This document shows positions 21,480-32,547 of a stretch of DNA of 64,000 nucleotides, in pieces. The notes beneath the pieces are model-generated. The model was not told the DNA's origin. It did not search any database and was given only the letters and a program-made list of their open reading frames with translations. The DNA is taken from positions 124,001 to 188,000 of the forward strand of contig NZ_JAPMLV010000007.1 in the NCBI RefSeq assembly GCF_026420145.1, read 5' to 3'. Every line of letters begins with the position of its first letter. The first letter of the stretch is position 1. Position numbers and translations under genes: made by a program. The DNA is from Enterobacter pseudoroggenkampii. GTDB taxonomy: Bacteria > Pseudomonadota > Gammaproteobacteria > Enterobacterales > Enterobacteriaceae.

Positions 21480-22305
21480 TGACAGCAGCTTTATCGAACT
21501 GAAAGCGCGCCAGCGCGCGCAGGCTCTGCTCGACGAGGGCCGCTACCGCGAACTGCTGGATCCGTTTGAAGGCATTATCTCTCCGTGGCTTGGGCCACAG
21601 GGCATTGTGCCGCAGGCGGACGACGGCATGGTGGTGGCGAAAGGCACCATCAACGGCAAGCCTGCCGTCGTCGTGGCGATTGAAGGCGCGTTCCAGGGCG
21701 GCAGCATGGGCGAAGTGTCCGGTGCCAAAATGGCGGCGGCGCTGGAATTGGCGGCGGAAGATAACCGCAACGGCATTCCGACGCAGGCGGTGCTGTGCCT
21801 CGAAACCGGCGGCGTGCGTCTGCAGGAAGCGAACCTCGGCCTGGCGGCGATTGCCGATATCCACGCCGCGATTGTAGACCTGCGTCGCTACACGCCCGTC
21901 ATCGGGATTGTGGCCGGGACCGTGGGCTGCTTCGGCGGGATGTCCATCGCGGCAGCGCTGTGCAGTTATCTGATTGTGACCCGCGAAGCGCGTCTTGGTC
22001 TTAACGGCCCGCAGGTTATCGAGCAGGAGGCGGGCATTGAGGAGTACGACTCCCGCGATCGTCCGTTTATCTGGAGCATGACCGGCGGTGAAGTGCGCTA
22101 TCAAAGCGGGCTGGTGGATGCGCTCGTCGGCGACGGTATCAACGCGGTGAAACAGGCGATGAACGACGCGATTGGTAAAGGCGTTCCCGCGAAACACCGC
22201 ACCGACAACTACGACGATTACCTGAACCGTTTAACGAATTTCGACACCCGCAAACAGGCCGATGCCGAACAAATTAACGCGCTTTTTGCCCGGGAGGTGA
22301 AATGA
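21472..22305 (+). CDS. mdcD: Malonate decarboxylase beta subunit
   Basis: With MdcE it decarboxylates malonyl-S-ACP to acetyl-S-ACP and carbon dioxide, closing the cycle started by MdcA. It has 277 residues of carboxyltransferase (crotonase-like) fold; the glycine-rich segments GGSMGEVSGAKM and GTVGCFGGMS are likely oxyanion-hole regions that bind the thioester. GAGGGGG is placed before the ATG inside mdcC. It overlaps both neighbours in the operon. Confidence 0.93.
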   Translation: MRDDSSFIELKARQRAQALLDEGRYRELLDPFEGIISPWLGPQGIVPQADDGMVVAKGTINGKPAVVVAIEGAFQGGSMGEVSGAKMAAALELAAEDNRNGIPTQAVLCLETGGVRLQEANLGLAAIADIHAAIVDLRRYTPVIGIVAGTVGCFGGMSIAAALCSYLIVTREARLGLNGPQVIEQEAGIEEYDSRDRPFIWSMTGGEVRYQSGLVDALVGDGINAVKQAMNDAIGKGVPAKHRTDNYDDYLNRLTNFDTRKQADAEQINALFAREVK

Positions 22306-23105
22306 TGAGTAACGCAATAAGCCGTGGCGAGCTCTGGCTGGAAACCCTCGCCCCGAATGCCAAACGTATCGCGGGACTGTGCCCGTCCGTGCAGGCGGCA
22401 GACGGCGAGCTGAACGGTGAATCGGTGCGCTTTGTCGCCGTGGTGCCGGATGCCAACAACCACTTCCCGCGCGCGGCGAAAGGGGAAGTCGGTCTGCTGG
22501 AGGGCTGGACCCTGGCGAAAGTAGTCAGCGAAACCGTCGCAGCGGATGCCGATAAGGGCGTGAAGCGCCCGATTGTGGCAGTGATCGACGTTCCAAGCCA
22601 GGCCTATGGCCGACGCGAAGAGGCGTTTGGAATTCACCAGGCGCTGGCCGGTGCGGCAGCAGCCTATGCGAATGCGCGCCTGGCCGGTCACCCGGTGATT
22701 GGGCTTATCGTCGGCAAGGCAATGTCCGGCGCGTTCCTGGCGCACGGCTATCAGGCCAACCGTCTGATCGCCTTTAACGACAAAGGCGTGCTGATCCACG
22801 CGATGGGCAAAGAGTCTGCGGCGCGCATTACGCTGCGTACCGTCGAGGCGCTGGAAAAACTGGCGGCGACCATTCCGCCAATGGCATACGACATCGGCAA
22901 CTACGCCACGCTGGGGCTGCTCTCTAACCTGCTGGATATCAGCAACCCGGATGCCCCCTCCGATAACGATCTGACGCTGGTGAAAACCACCCTGCAACAG
23001 GCCATCAGTGACGCTCGTCAGGACGCGACGCTTAAAAACCGTCTGGGTGCTGACAACCGCCGCAGCTCGGCGCTCGTACGCGAACGTATGCGAGCCAGCT
23101 GGTAA
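22305..23105 (+). CDS. mdcE: Malonate decarboxylase gamma subunit
   Basis: Partner of MdcD in malonyl-S-ACP decarboxylation, carboxyltransferase-like, 266 residues. The segment VGKAMSGAFLAHGYQ resembles the carboxyltransferase oxyanion region. Two successive ATGs exist: 22302 lies only four bases behind GGAGG, 22305 lies seven bases behind it, so 22305 is preferred. It is the last catalytic subunit gene; a strong hairpin follows before the transporter gene mdcF. Confidence 0.93.
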   Translation: MSNAISRGELWLETLAPNAKRIAGLCPSVQAADGELNGESVRFVAVVPDANNHFPRAAKGEVGLLEGWTLAKVVSETVAADADKGVKRPIVAVIDVPSQAYGRREEAFGIHQALAGAAAAYANARLAGHPVIGLIVGKAMSGAFLAHGYQANRLIAFNDKGVLIHAMGKESAARITLRTVEALEKLAATIPPMAYDIGNYATLGLLSNLLDISNPDAPSDNDLTLVKTTLQQAISDARQDATLKNRLGADNRRSSALVRERMRASW

Positions 23106-23126
23106 GTAAAAAAAAGACCTGCCGGA

Positions 23127-23176
23127 GATGCAAACCCCGTGGGCGCGCCCGCTGCGCCCGCGCGGGAGCCTGCATC
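23127..23176 (+). repeat. Strong hairpin between mdcE and mdcF
   Basis: Outer stem GATGCA/TGCATC, inner stem GGGCGC/GCGCCC extended by further GC pairs, seven-base loop. No T tract follows, so it is not a classic terminator. It lies 21 bases after the mdcE stop and could protect the upstream mRNA from 3' degradation. Confidence 0.7.
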
Positions 23177-23232
23177 CTGAAAAATAATAAACATCGCACC
23201 AGTGCTAAAACTTTTTTTACTACAGGTGATTT

Positions 23233-24192
23233 ATGACTTACGTAATTGTTCATGCTCTTGCACCGATTTTCGTCATCATGCTGCTGGGATTCTGGGCCGG
23301 TAAGGCAAAGATGGTCGATAACAAAAACGTTTCCCTGCTCAATATATTCGTCATGGATTTTGCACTGCCTGCCGCGCTGTTTAGCGCCACCGTGCAAACG
23401 CCGTGGACCGGCATCGTGGCGCAGTCGCCGCTGATTCTGGTTCTCACTCTGGCGATGTGGATCACCTATGCGGCCATCTACTTCCTCGCCACGAAAGTCT
23501 TTAAGAAATCCCCGCAGGACGCGGCCGTGCTGACCCTGACGGTAGCTTTACCGAACTATGCAGCGCTTGGCCTGCCGATTCTGGGCAGTGTGCTGGGTGA
23601 AGGTTCGTCCACGTCGCTTTCCGTTGCGGTCTCTATTGCCTGCGGTTCGGTGCTGATGACCCCGTTCTGCCTGCTGATTCTGGAGCGTGAGAAAGCACGC
23701 GCCGAGGGGAATAACTCGGGCTCGACGCTCTCCATGCTGCCGGTGCTGATGTGGCGCTCCATTAAAAAACCGATCGTGATGGGCCCGCTGCTGGGCGTGA
23801 TTCTTTCCGCCATTGGGATCAAAATGCCGGAACTGGTTCTTGCAGCGATTAAACCGCTGGGGCTGTCCGCCACCGCTGCCGCGCTGTTCCTGACCGGGGT
23901 GATCCTCTCTGCCCGTAAGCTGCAGATCAACACCATGGTGATTACGTCAACCATCGCCAAGCTGCTGATTCAGCCAGCGATTGCCTGGGGTATTGTGCTG
24001 ATCTTCGGCCTGCATGGCTCCGTGGCGATCACCGCTATCCTGATGATTGCACTTTCTGCGGGCTTCTTCGGCGTGGTGTTCGGTAACCGCTTTGGCGTGC
24101 AGTCGCCGGATGCTGAAGCCGTGCTGCTGTTAAGCTCCGTACTGTGTATCCTGTCGCTGCCGCTGTTTATCTCGCTGACTTCAGGAATGTAA
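23233..24192 (+). CDS. mdcF: Malonate transporter (auxin efflux carrier family)
   Basis: Inner-membrane protein of 319 residues with about ten hydrophobic segments, typical of the AEC family, which includes the malonate carrier of mdc clusters. The place between the decarboxylase genes and mdcGH is that of Klebsiella mdcF. The ATG at 23233 is preceded by CAGGTG eight bases upstream. It is separated from mdcE by 127 bases with a hairpin, the only large gap in the operon. Confidence 0.88.
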   Translation: MTYVIVHALAPIFVIMLLGFWAGKAKMVDNKNVSLLNIFVMDFALPAALFSATVQTPWTGIVAQSPLILVLTLAMWITYAAIYFLATKVFKKSPQDAAVLTLTVALPNYAALGLPILGSVLGEGSSTSLSVAVSIACGSVLMTPFCLLILEREKARAEGNNSGSTLSMLPVLMWRSIKKPIVMGPLLGVILSAIGIKMPELVLAAIKPLGLSATAAALFLTGVILSARKLQINTMVITSTIAKLLIQPAIAWGIVLIFGLHGSVAITAILMIALSAGFFGVVFGNRFGVQSPDAEAVLLLSSVLCILSLPLFISLTSGM

Positions 24193-24194
24193 TC

Positions 24195-24812
24195 ATGACC
24201 ATAACATTACGCCCGCACGACCTCATCTGGCTTACCGCGCGCGACGCGCTGGAAGGCATCACCGAATCCTGGGTGGAGGCGGCCTGGCATACCGGCCTGC
24301 CGGTGGTGGTGCGGCGTGATGTTGACAGTGAAGGCCGGATCCCCGTTGGCGTGCGCGGACTGCGCCGCGACCAGCGGGCGGCCGGGTGGGTGAAGCCGGA
24401 AAACGTGTTACGCGTGGTTTCACCGGAAGACCTGAGCGTTGCGGCCGATCTGTTGCGCTCGCCGTTTGTTACCCAGCCACCCGTTCAGGTGGCGCTGCAG
24501 CTTTCTCAGCAGGCGTGGCCGTGGACGTGGGGCATTACCGGCAGCACCGGCTACGCGCTGGCGACCGGTATTCCGGTTATTCATGCCGGCAGCGATCTTG
24601 ATCTGCTGATCCGCGCCCCGCACGCCGTTTCCCCTGATGCGTTTGCTGGCTGGCAGTCTCAGCTTAGCCGCGCACTGTGCCGTGCGGATACGCAGGTGGA
24701 TACCCCCGAGGGTGGCTTTGCGCTGGCAGAGTGGCTGCGCGACGGCAAAACGCTGCTGAAAACCCGCCGTGGACCGCGCCTGGTGGCGGATCCGTGGCGC
24801 AGGGAGGAGTGA
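24195..24812 (+). CDS. mdcG: Malonate decarboxylase holo-ACP synthase (phosphoribosyl-dephospho-CoA transferase)
   Basis: Nucleotidyltransferase that attaches the prosthetic group made by MdcB to the MdcC serine. With ATG 24195 it has 205 residues; the start follows the mdcF stop by two bases and has AGGA upstream. The nucleotidyltransferase signature is GSTGYALATG followed by the acidic GSDLDLLI, metal-binding aspartates typical of the family. Its stop overlaps the mdcH start in TGATG. Confidence 0.9.
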   Translation: MTITLRPHDLIWLTARDALEGITESWVEAAWHTGLPVVVRRDVDSEGRIPVGVRGLRRDQRAAGWVKPENVLRVVSPEDLSVAADLLRSPFVTQPPVQVALQLSQQAWPWTWGITGSTGYALATGIPVIHAGSDLDLLIRAPHAVSPDAFAGWQSQLSRALCRADTQVDTPEGGFALAEWLRDGKTLLKTRRGPRLVADPWRREE

Positions 24813-25708
24813 TGAAAATAGTGTTTACCTTTCCGGGGCAGGGCACGCAGCACGAAGGCATGCTGCAAAACCTGCCGGGAACGGAACTGGCTCAGGCGCG
24901 TGAGGTGCTTGGCGCCGAAGTGGATACGCTGGATAGCGCAGACGCGTTAACCCACACCCGCGCGGTTCAGCTTTGCCTGCTAATTGCAGGCGTGGCCTGG
25001 GCGCGCCAGCTGGAACGGCGCGGCGTGACGCCGGATATCGTCAGCGGGCTGTCCATCGGCGCTTATCCGGCGGCGGTCATCGCAGGCGCGCTGGACTTCA
25101 CGGATGCGCTGAAGCTGGTGGCGCTGCGTGGCGATCTGATGGAGCAGGCGTATCCGCACGGCTACGGCCTGACGGCAATTATGGGGCTCACTCTGCCGCA
25201 GGTGGAAGACCTTATCCAGGGCACCGGGACCTATATTGCCAACCTGAATGCCGAAACGCAGATCGTGATTGCCGGAACCGATGAAGGAATGGCGGAGGCG
25301 GCATCGCGCGCGCTGGCGAAAGGGGCGAGCAAGGCCAAACGGCTGGCGGTCAGCGTGCCGTCGCACTGCGAACTGCTGACAGCACCCGCGCAAAAGCTGG
25401 CAACGGCGTTTGAATCGGTCACGCTTTCACGCCCACGCTGCGCCTACCTGAGCGGCAGCACCGGGCGCGTGCTGTGGCAGTCGGAAAAGATCGCCGACGA
25501 TCTGGCGATGAACATGGCGCGTACGGTGCGCTGGCAGGAGGCGATGATTTCAGCGAATGAACGCGAAGCCCGGCTGGCGATCGAGATGCCCCCCGGCGGC
25601 GTACTGACCTGCCTCACGCGTCAGGCGCCGTGGGAAGGAGAGACCATTTCACTGGAGCGCAGCGGAGTGGACGTGGCGGTACATCTGGCGAAGCGACTCC
25701 GTGCGTGA
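24812..25708 (+). CDS. mdcH: Malonyl-CoA:ACP transacylase of malonate decarboxylase
   Basis: Acyltransferase of the FabD family that loads the holo-ACP from malonyl-CoA and so primes the decarboxylase cycle. It has 298 residues: N-terminal FPGQGTQ, catalytic serine in GLSIGAYP near residue 84, and the catalytic His in SVPSHCELL. AGGGAGGAG lies upstream of the ATG. The frame is open further upstream but that part lies within mdcG and lacks homology. It ends the mdc operon; a REP pair follows. Confidence 0.92.
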   Translation: MKIVFTFPGQGTQHEGMLQNLPGTELAQAREVLGAEVDTLDSADALTHTRAVQLCLLIAGVAWARQLERRGVTPDIVSGLSIGAYPAAVIAGALDFTDALKLVALRGDLMEQAYPHGYGLTAIMGLTLPQVEDLIQGTGTYIANLNAETQIVIAGTDEGMAEAASRALAKGASKAKRLAVSVPSHCELLTAPAQKLATAFESVTLSRPRCAYLSGSTGRVLWQSEKIADDLAMNMARTVRWQEAMISANEREARLAIEMPPGGVLTCLTRQAPWEGETISLERSGVDVAVHLAKRLRA

Positions 25709-25715
25709 TGGTTTA

Positions 25716-25785
25716 GCCCGGTGGCGGCTGCGCCTTACCGGGCCTACTACGGACTGTAGGCCCGGTAAGCGTAGCGCCACCGGGC
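25716..25785. repeat. REP/BIME-type inverted repeat pair
   Basis: Two REP units face each other: GCCCGGTGGCG...CCTTACCGGGCCTAC and GTAGGCCCGGTAAGCG...CGCCACCGGGC, separated by a short TACGGACT spacer. It sits between convergent mdcH and mdcR and is of the usual enterobacterial REP type. Confidence 0.9.
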
Positions 25786-25792
25786 AATAACA

Positions 25793-26725
25793 TCAGGCAC
25801 TATCCTGCAAACTGCGGGCATACATCCGCCCTTCGGCGGCCAGCGCCCGCAGGCTTGGATCCTGCTCGCGGTTGCGGGCAAAGACGATGGCAATCAGCTG
25901 TTGCATCTGGTACGGCTCGGCAAGCTTCAGGAGCTGCACGGAATTCTCATAGACCTTTTTCATCCTGCCCGGCATCAGCGTAAAGCCCACTCCCGCCTGC
26001 ACCAGGCTGAGCATGGAGAAAATGTCATTCACCCGGGTAACAATCTCCGGCTCGAACCCGGCGATATGAAACGCCTCCTGGAAGCCTGCATAGGTGGCGA
26101 ACCCTTCCGCAAGAGAGACAAATTTCCGATCTTTATAGTCGCGCAGATCGGCCGGACCGCGGGTATTGAGCGTCGCGGAGGCCGGTGCGGCAAGGAAAAT
26201 ATCGTCGTGGAACAGGGGGAGCACTTCGAGGCTGTTACGGTCGATATCGCTCTCGGAAATGGAGATAAGAATGGCGTCCAGCGAGCCTTCATCCAGCATG
26301 TGCAGCAGGGTTTCGTTGGAGCCCATCGTCAGATCCATTTCCAGATCCGGACGACGCAGCTTCATGCCCATAATCAGGCGCGGCACGGTTTCCAGGGTGA
26401 GTGAGTAGAGCGTGCCCACGCGCAGCCGCCCCTGGCCGATCCCGGCAATTTTGCGCGACGCTTCCAGCCCGCGCTCCATCACCTGCATCACTTCCTGGCA
26501 ATATTCCAGCAAGGTCCAGGCGGAAGGGAGAGCAATCAGGTTGCGCCCCTTGTGGGTAAAGAGCGGGCAGCGCACGTTCTCTTCCAGCGTGTGCAGCGCA
26601 CGGTGAACGCTGACGCCGCTCAGGCCCAGAGTTTCGGCGGTACGCGCGATATTCCCCTTCTCCATAAACGTCATGAAGATGCTGAGTTTGCGGAATGTAA
26701 TCTCGCTCGTGTTATCGAAACTCAT
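25793..26725 (-). CDS. mdcR: LysR-type regulator of malonate use
   Basis: LysR-family transcription factor of 310 residues. The N-terminal winged helix-turn-helix (FMEKGNIARTAETLGLSGVS region, HRALHTLEE) is followed by a substrate-binding domain (about residues 95-300). Its position at the end of the mdc operon matches Klebsiella mdcR, an activator reported to respond to malonate. It is convergent with mdcH. Only 15 bases separate its ATG from the yheS stop on the same strand; CGGGAGGG is in that gap, so it might be read from the yheS transcript. Confidence 0.9.
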   Translation of the reverse strand: MSFDNTSEITFRKLSIFMTFMEKGNIARTAETLGLSGVSVHRALHTLEENVRCPLFTHKGRNLIALPSAWTLLEYCQEVMQVMERGLEASRKIAGIGQGRLRVGTLYSLTLETVPRLIMGMKLRRPDLEMDLTMGSNETLLHMLDEGSLDAILISISESDIDRNSLEVLPLFHDDIFLAAPASATLNTRGPADLRDYKDRKFVSLAEGFATYAGFQEAFHIAGFEPEIVTRVNDIFSMLSLVQAGVGFTLMPGRMKKVYENSVQLLKLAEPYQMQQLIAIVFARNREQDPSLRALAAEGRMYARSLQDSA

Positions 26726-26740
26726 AGCCCTCCCGGTGGA

Positions 26741-28645
<1,905 letters not shown>

Positions 28646-28780
28646 AGAAGCGCCGTATGTTCCGACTATGTTAATTTGTCATTATGATAATGTAAGGTGT
28701 GGGCCATTTTCCGCACCGGGCCGCCATGGTAGCCCAAAACAACAACGATACACAAAAACAGAAACAAGACCGGGAGGGGA

Positions 28781-29335
28781 ATGATGTCTCAGACAGCAAA
28801 AGTGCTGCTGCTGTATGCCCATCCGGAATCTCAGGACTCGGTGGCAAACCGGGTGCTGCTTAAGCCGGCCACACAGCTCAGTAACGTGACGGTGCACGAT
28901 CTCTACGCGCACTATCCTGATTTCTTTATTGATATTCCTTACGAGCAGGAACTGCTGCGTCAGCATGACGTGATTGTGTTCCAGCATCCGCTTTATACCT
29001 ACAGCTGTCCGGCGCTGCTCAAAGAGTGGCTGGACCGCGTGCTGAGCCGGGGCTTCTCCAGCGGGGTGGGGGGCAACCAGCTGGCGGGAAAGTACTGGCG
29101 TAGCGTGATTACGACCGGTGAACCCGAAAGCGCTTACCGCCACGACGGGCTGAACCGCTATCCGATGAGCGACATTCTGCGGCCTTTCGAGCTGACGGCG
29201 GCAATGTGCCGTATGCACTGGATGAGCCCGATTATTGTCTACTGGGCCCGACGCCAGGATCCGAAAGAACTGGCCAGCCACGCCAGAGCCTATGGTGAAT
29301 GGCTGGCGTCACCGATTCCGGCAGGAGGTCGTTAA
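28781..29335 (+). CDS. kefG: KefB ancillary quinone oxidoreductase KefG
   Basis: Flavodoxin-like NAD(P)H:quinone oxidoreductase subunit needed for full activity of the glutathione-gated potassium efflux system KefB. The 184 residues match E. coli KefG, with the flavin-binding start LLLYAHPES and the [17 protein letters not shown] segment. Two ATGs are in tandem (28781, 28784); GGAGG fits the second better, but the E. coli start is used. Its stop overlaps the kefB start in TAATG. Confidence 0.93.
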   Translation: MMSQTAKVLLLYAHPESQDSVANRVLLKPATQLSNVTVHDLYAHYPDFFIDIPYEQELLRQHDVIVFQHPLYTYSCPALLKEWLDRVLSRGFSSGVGGNQLAGKYWRSVITTGEPESAYRHDGLNRYPMSDILRPFELTAAMCRMHWMSPIIVYWARRQDPKELASHARAYGEWLASPIPAGGR

Positions 29336-31140
29336 TGGAAGGATCGAATTTGCTCCTCGCCGGGGTGCTGTTTTTATTTGCGGCCGTCGTCGCGGTGCCG
29401 CTTGCTGCGCGTATTGGTATCGGTGCGGTACTGGGGTATCTGCTGGCGGGGATCGCGATTGGCCCCTGGGGACTGGGATTCATCAGCGATGTGGATGAAA
29501 TTCTTCACTTCTCCGAACTGGGCGTGGTGTTCCTGATGTTCATCATCGGCCTTGAGCTCAACCCTTCTAAATTGTGGCAGCTTCGACGCTCCATCTTTGG
29601 CGTGGGTGCCGCGCAGGTGGTGTTCAGCGCCGCGATTCTGGGTGGCCTGTTAATGCTGACGAATTTCTCCTGGCAGGCGGCGGTGATCGGCGGGATAGGC
29701 CTTGCGATGTCGTCGACGGCGATGGCCCTGCAACTGATGCGCGACAAGGGGATGAACCGCAACGAAGCCGGTCAGCTGGGTTTTTCGGTGCTGCTGTTCC
29801 AGGATTTGGCGGTCATCCCGGCGCTGGCGCTGGTGCCGCTGCTGGCGGGCTCCGGCGACGACCACTTCGACTGGGCGAAAATCGCGATGAAGGTGCTGGC
29901 CTTCGCGGGGATGCTTATTGGCGGACGTTTCCTGTTACGTCCGGTGTTCCGCTTTATTGCCGCATCCGGCGTTCGCGAGGTGTTTACCGCCGCGACGCTG
30001 CTGCTGGTGCTGGGGTCGGCATTATTTATGGATGCGCTGGGGCTGTCGATGGCGCTCGGGACCTTTATCGCCGGGGTGCTGCTGGCGGAAAGTGAATACC
30101 GCCACGAGCTGGAAATTGCCATCGATCCCTTTAAAGGGCTGCTGTTAGGCCTGTTCTTTATTTCGGTGGGGATGGCGCTCAACCTTGGCGTGCTCTATAC
30201 CCATCTGCTGTGGGTTGTGGTGAGCGTGGCCATCCTGGTGGCGGTGAAAACGCTGGTACTGTACGTCATGGCGCGCATTTACGGCTTGCGCAGTTCGGAA
30301 CGCATGCAGTTTGCCAGCGTGTTAAGCCAGGGAGGCGAGTTCGCGTTTGTGCTGTTCTCTACCGCCTCCTCCCAGAAGCTGTTTAAAGACGACCAGATGG
30401 CGCTTTTGCTGGTGACGGTCACGCTGTCAATGATGACCACGCCGCTGTTGATGAAGCTGGTGGATAAACTGCTGTCGCGCCGCCTGAATCCGACAGACGA
30501 TGAAGACGAAGCGCCGTGGGTGGAGGATGATAAGCCCCAGGTGATCGTGGTGGGCTTTGGCCGCTTTGGACAGGTGATCGGGCGTTTGCTGATGGCGAAC
30601 AAAATGCGCATTACGGTGCTGGAGCGGGATATCAGCGCGGTCAACCTGATGCGCAAATACGGCTACAAGGTTTACTACGGCGACGCGACCCAGCTTGAGC
30701 TGCTGCGCTCGGCGGGGGCGGAAGCGGCAGAGTCCATCGTGATTACCTGTAACGATCCGGAAGATACGATGAAGCTGGTGGAGTTGTGCCAGCAGCATTT
30801 CCCGCATCTGCATATACTGGCGCGCGCGCGGGGACGTGTTGAAGCTCACGAATTATTGCAGGCGGGTGTGAAACACTTCTCCCGTGAGACGTTCTCCAGC
30901 GCGCTGGAGCTGGGCCGTAAGGCGCTGATCTCGCTCGGCATGCATCCGCATCAGGCGCAGCGCGCCCAGATGCACTTCCGCCGGCTGGATATGAGGATGC
31001 TGCGCGAGCTGATGCCGGTACATACCGATACGGCGCAGATCTCCCGTGTGCGGGAAGCGCGTCGCGAGCTGGAGGAGATCTTCCAGCGCGAGATGCAGCA
31101 GGAACGACGCCAGCTCGATGGCTGGGATGAATTTGAATAA
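29335..31140 (+). CDS. kefB: Glutathione-regulated potassium efflux antiporter KefB
   Basis: CPA2-family K+/H+ antiporter that acidifies the cytoplasm and protects from electrophiles. With ATG 29335 it has 601 residues as in E. coli. The N-terminal two-thirds is a membrane domain of about 12-13 segments; the C-terminal part is a RCK/KTN domain with the Rossmann motif [12 protein letters not shown] near residue 405, where glutathione conjugates act. It is translationally coupled with kefG and followed by yheV after 13 bases. Confidence 0.95.
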   Translation: MEGSNLLLAGVLFLFAAVVAVPLAARIGIGAVLGYLLAGIAIGPWGLGFISDVDEILHFSELGVVFLMFIIGLELNPSKLWQLRRSIFGVGAAQVVFSAAILGGLLMLTNFSWQAAVIGGIGLAMSSTAMALQLMRDKGMNRNEAGQLGFSVLLFQDLAVIPALALVPLLAGSGDDHFDWAKIAMKVLAFAGMLIGGRFLLRPVFRFIAASGVREVFTAATLLLVLGSALFMDALGLSMALGTFIAGVLLAESEYRHELEIAIDPFKGLLLGLFFISVGMALNLGVLYTHLLWVVVSVAILVAVKTLVLYVMARIYGLRSSERMQFASVLSQGGEFAFVLFSTASSQKLFKDDQMALLLVTVTLSMMTTPLLMKLVDKLLSRRLNPTDDEDEAPWVEDDKPQVIVVGFGRFGQVIGRLLMANKMRITVLERDISAVNLMRKYGYKVYYGDATQLELLRSAGAEAAESIVITCNDPEDTMKLVELCQQHFPHLHILARARGRVEAHELLQAGVKHFSRETFSSALELGRKALISLGMHPHQAQRAQMHFRRLDMRMLRELMPVHTDTAQISRVREARRELEEIFQREMQQERRQLDGWDEFE

Positions 31141-31153
31141 AGGGTAACGAAAG

Positions 31154-31354
31154 ATGGCTGTACGTAAACGCTTTATCGCGGGTGCAAAATGCCCGACCTG
31201 CCAGGCGCAAGATACCCTGGCGATGTGGCGGGAAAATAATATTGATGTTGTTGAGTGTGTTAAGTGCGGTCACCAGATGCGTGAGGCCGACAAAGAGGCC
31301 CGCGATCACGTTCGCAAAGAAGAGCAAGTTATCGGGATTTTTCATCCGGACTAG
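31154..31354 (+). CDS. yheV: Zinc-ribbon protein YheV
   Basis: Small conserved protein of unknown function, 66 residues like E. coli YheV. Two Cys-x-x-Cys pairs (CPTC near residue 13 and CVKC near residue 35) form a likely zinc ribbon; the C-terminus is charged. It is the third gene of the kefG-kefB-yheV run, 13 bases behind kefB, with AGGGTAACGAAAG before the ATG. Confidence 0.92.
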   Translation: MAVRKRFIAGAKCPTCQAQDTLAMWRENNIDVVECVKCGHQMREADKEARDHVRKEEQVIGIFHPD

Positions 31355-31448
31355 CGATATGCCCTGAGTTTTTTTAAGCTAAAGGGTACACAGGTGCAGA
31401 TTTCCGCTACAATCTGCGCCAGCAATTTTCCCACGCTCAGGAGATATC

Positions 31449-32039
31449 ATGAAAGTAGCAAAAGACCTGGTGGTCAGCCTGGCCTATCAGGTACGTACAG
31501 AAGACGGTGTGTTGGTTGATGAGTCTCCGGTGAGTGCGCCGCTTGACTACCTGCATGGTCACGGTTCCCTGATTTCCGGCCTGGAAAACGCGCTGGAAGG
31601 TCATGAAGTTGGCGACAAATTTGACGTTGCTGTAGGCGCGAACGACGCTTACGGTCAGTATGACGACAATCTGGTTCAGCGCGTTCCTAAAGACGTGTTC
31701 ATGGGCGTTGACGAACTGCAGGTTGGCATGCGCTTCCTGGCTGAAACTGACCAGGGCCCCGTTCCTGTTGAAATCACCGAAGTGGAAGATGACCACGTCG
31801 TGGTTGACGGTAACCACATGCTGGCTGGCCAGAACCTGAAGTTCAACGTAGAAGTTGTTGCGATCCGTGAAGCGACCGAAGAAGAGCTGGCTCATGGCCA
31901 CGTTCACGGTGCGCACGGTCACGACCATGACCACGATCACGGCCACGACGGCTGCTGCGGTGGTCACGGCCACGACCATGGTCACGACCACGATCACGGT
32001 AAAGGTGGTTGCGGTAACGGCGGCTGCGGTTGCCACTAA
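31449..32039 (+). CDS. slyD: FKBP-type prolyl isomerase and metallochaperone SlyD
   Basis: Cytoplasmic prolyl isomerase/chaperone that also supplies nickel to hydrogenase maturation. The 196 residues equal the E. coli length. The N-terminal FKBP domain (about 1-70 and 125-150) is interrupted by the chaperone IF domain. The last 45 residues are a dense His/Asp/Cys metal-binding tail (repeated HDHDHGH, CCGGH, ending GCGCH). AGGAGAT lies before the ATG and a strong terminator after the stop. Confidence 0.97.
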   Translation: MKVAKDLVVSLAYQVRTEDGVLVDESPVSAPLDYLHGHGSLISGLENALEGHEVGDKFDVAVGANDAYGQYDDNLVQRVPKDVFMGVDELQVGMRFLAETDQGPVPVEITEVEDDHVVVDGNHMLAGQNLKFNVEVVAIREATEEELAHGHVHGAHGHDHDHDHGHDGCCGGHGHDHGHDHDHGKGGCGNGGCGCH

Positions 32040-32057
32040 TTCCGTCATGCGGAAAAT

Positions 32058-32085
32058 AAAAAAGCGGGATAATCCCGCTTTTTTT
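32058..32085. terminator. Bidirectional terminator between slyD and slyX
   Basis: AAAAAAGCGGGA / TCCCGCTTTTTT with a TAA loop lies between the convergent genes and can terminate on both strands. Confidence 0.9.
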
Positions 32086-32090
32086 ACGCC

Positions 32091-32309
32091 TCAATAATGA
32101 GGAGGTGGCGTCTCTTCTGACTGAGAGGCAATGTTTGACGGCTGCGTGGCCTTCAGCTTTTCCGTCAGCAGGCGCATATGATCCCGCAGTTTTGCCATTT
32201 CGAGCTCATGTGCGGTCACGGTCTGGTTTAGCTCTTCGATGGTGATGTCCTGAAAAGCCAGGCGGCTTTCCAGCTCAGCCATTCTCGCTTCTAATGCTGT
32301 ATCCTTCAT
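32091..32309 (-). CDS. slyX: SlyX protein
   Basis: Small coiled-coil protein of unknown function, 72 residues as in E. coli SlyX. Heptad-like leucine spacing runs over residues 5-55 and the C-terminus ends in the conserved PPPHY. The second of two successive Met codons (32309) is chosen because GAGG lies six bases before it and it gives the E. coli length. It is convergent with slyD. Confidence 0.9.
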   Translation of the reverse strand: MKDTALEARMAELESRLAFQDITIEELNQTVTAHELEMAKLRDHMRLLTEKLKATQPSNIASQSEETPPPHY

Positions 32310-32405
32310 CATTCACCTCGTTTATTTCAGATTCGCCATATTGGTCCTGCGGCGGCGCAGTTTAACTGAGTTTATCCTTAAGTACAGTCCGCATCCCCTT
32401 GGCAG

Positions 32406-32433
32406 GAAACTTATTTAAACAAAAATAGTCTGA
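32406..32433 (+). promoter_or_regulatory. Sigma-E promoter of fkpA
   Basis: GAAACTT (32406-32412), a 16-base spacer and TCTGA (32429-32433) match the sigma-E consensus GGAACTT-N16-TCTGA with one difference. fkpA is a known sigma-E regulon member in E. coli. Confidence 0.8.
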
Positions 32434-32547
32434 AAAGTGGCGAGAATTGGAAGTGTCTGTCTGTAGATTTCTTCCGCAACGTTTTATAGTACGTAACTCA
32501 TTTACGTTTAACGCTGGGGTGAGAGTCCCCAGGCCCTGGAGATATGG

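Noticed and set aside
21373..22197. 274-codon antisense frame over mdcD
   Set aside because: Shadow of mdcC/mdcD coding; composition is typical of reverse-strand GC-rich frames.
31900..32036. Tandem-repeat-like tract at the slyD 3' end
   Set aside because: It encodes the His-rich metal-binding tail of SlyD; irregular units, not a CRISPR or satellite.
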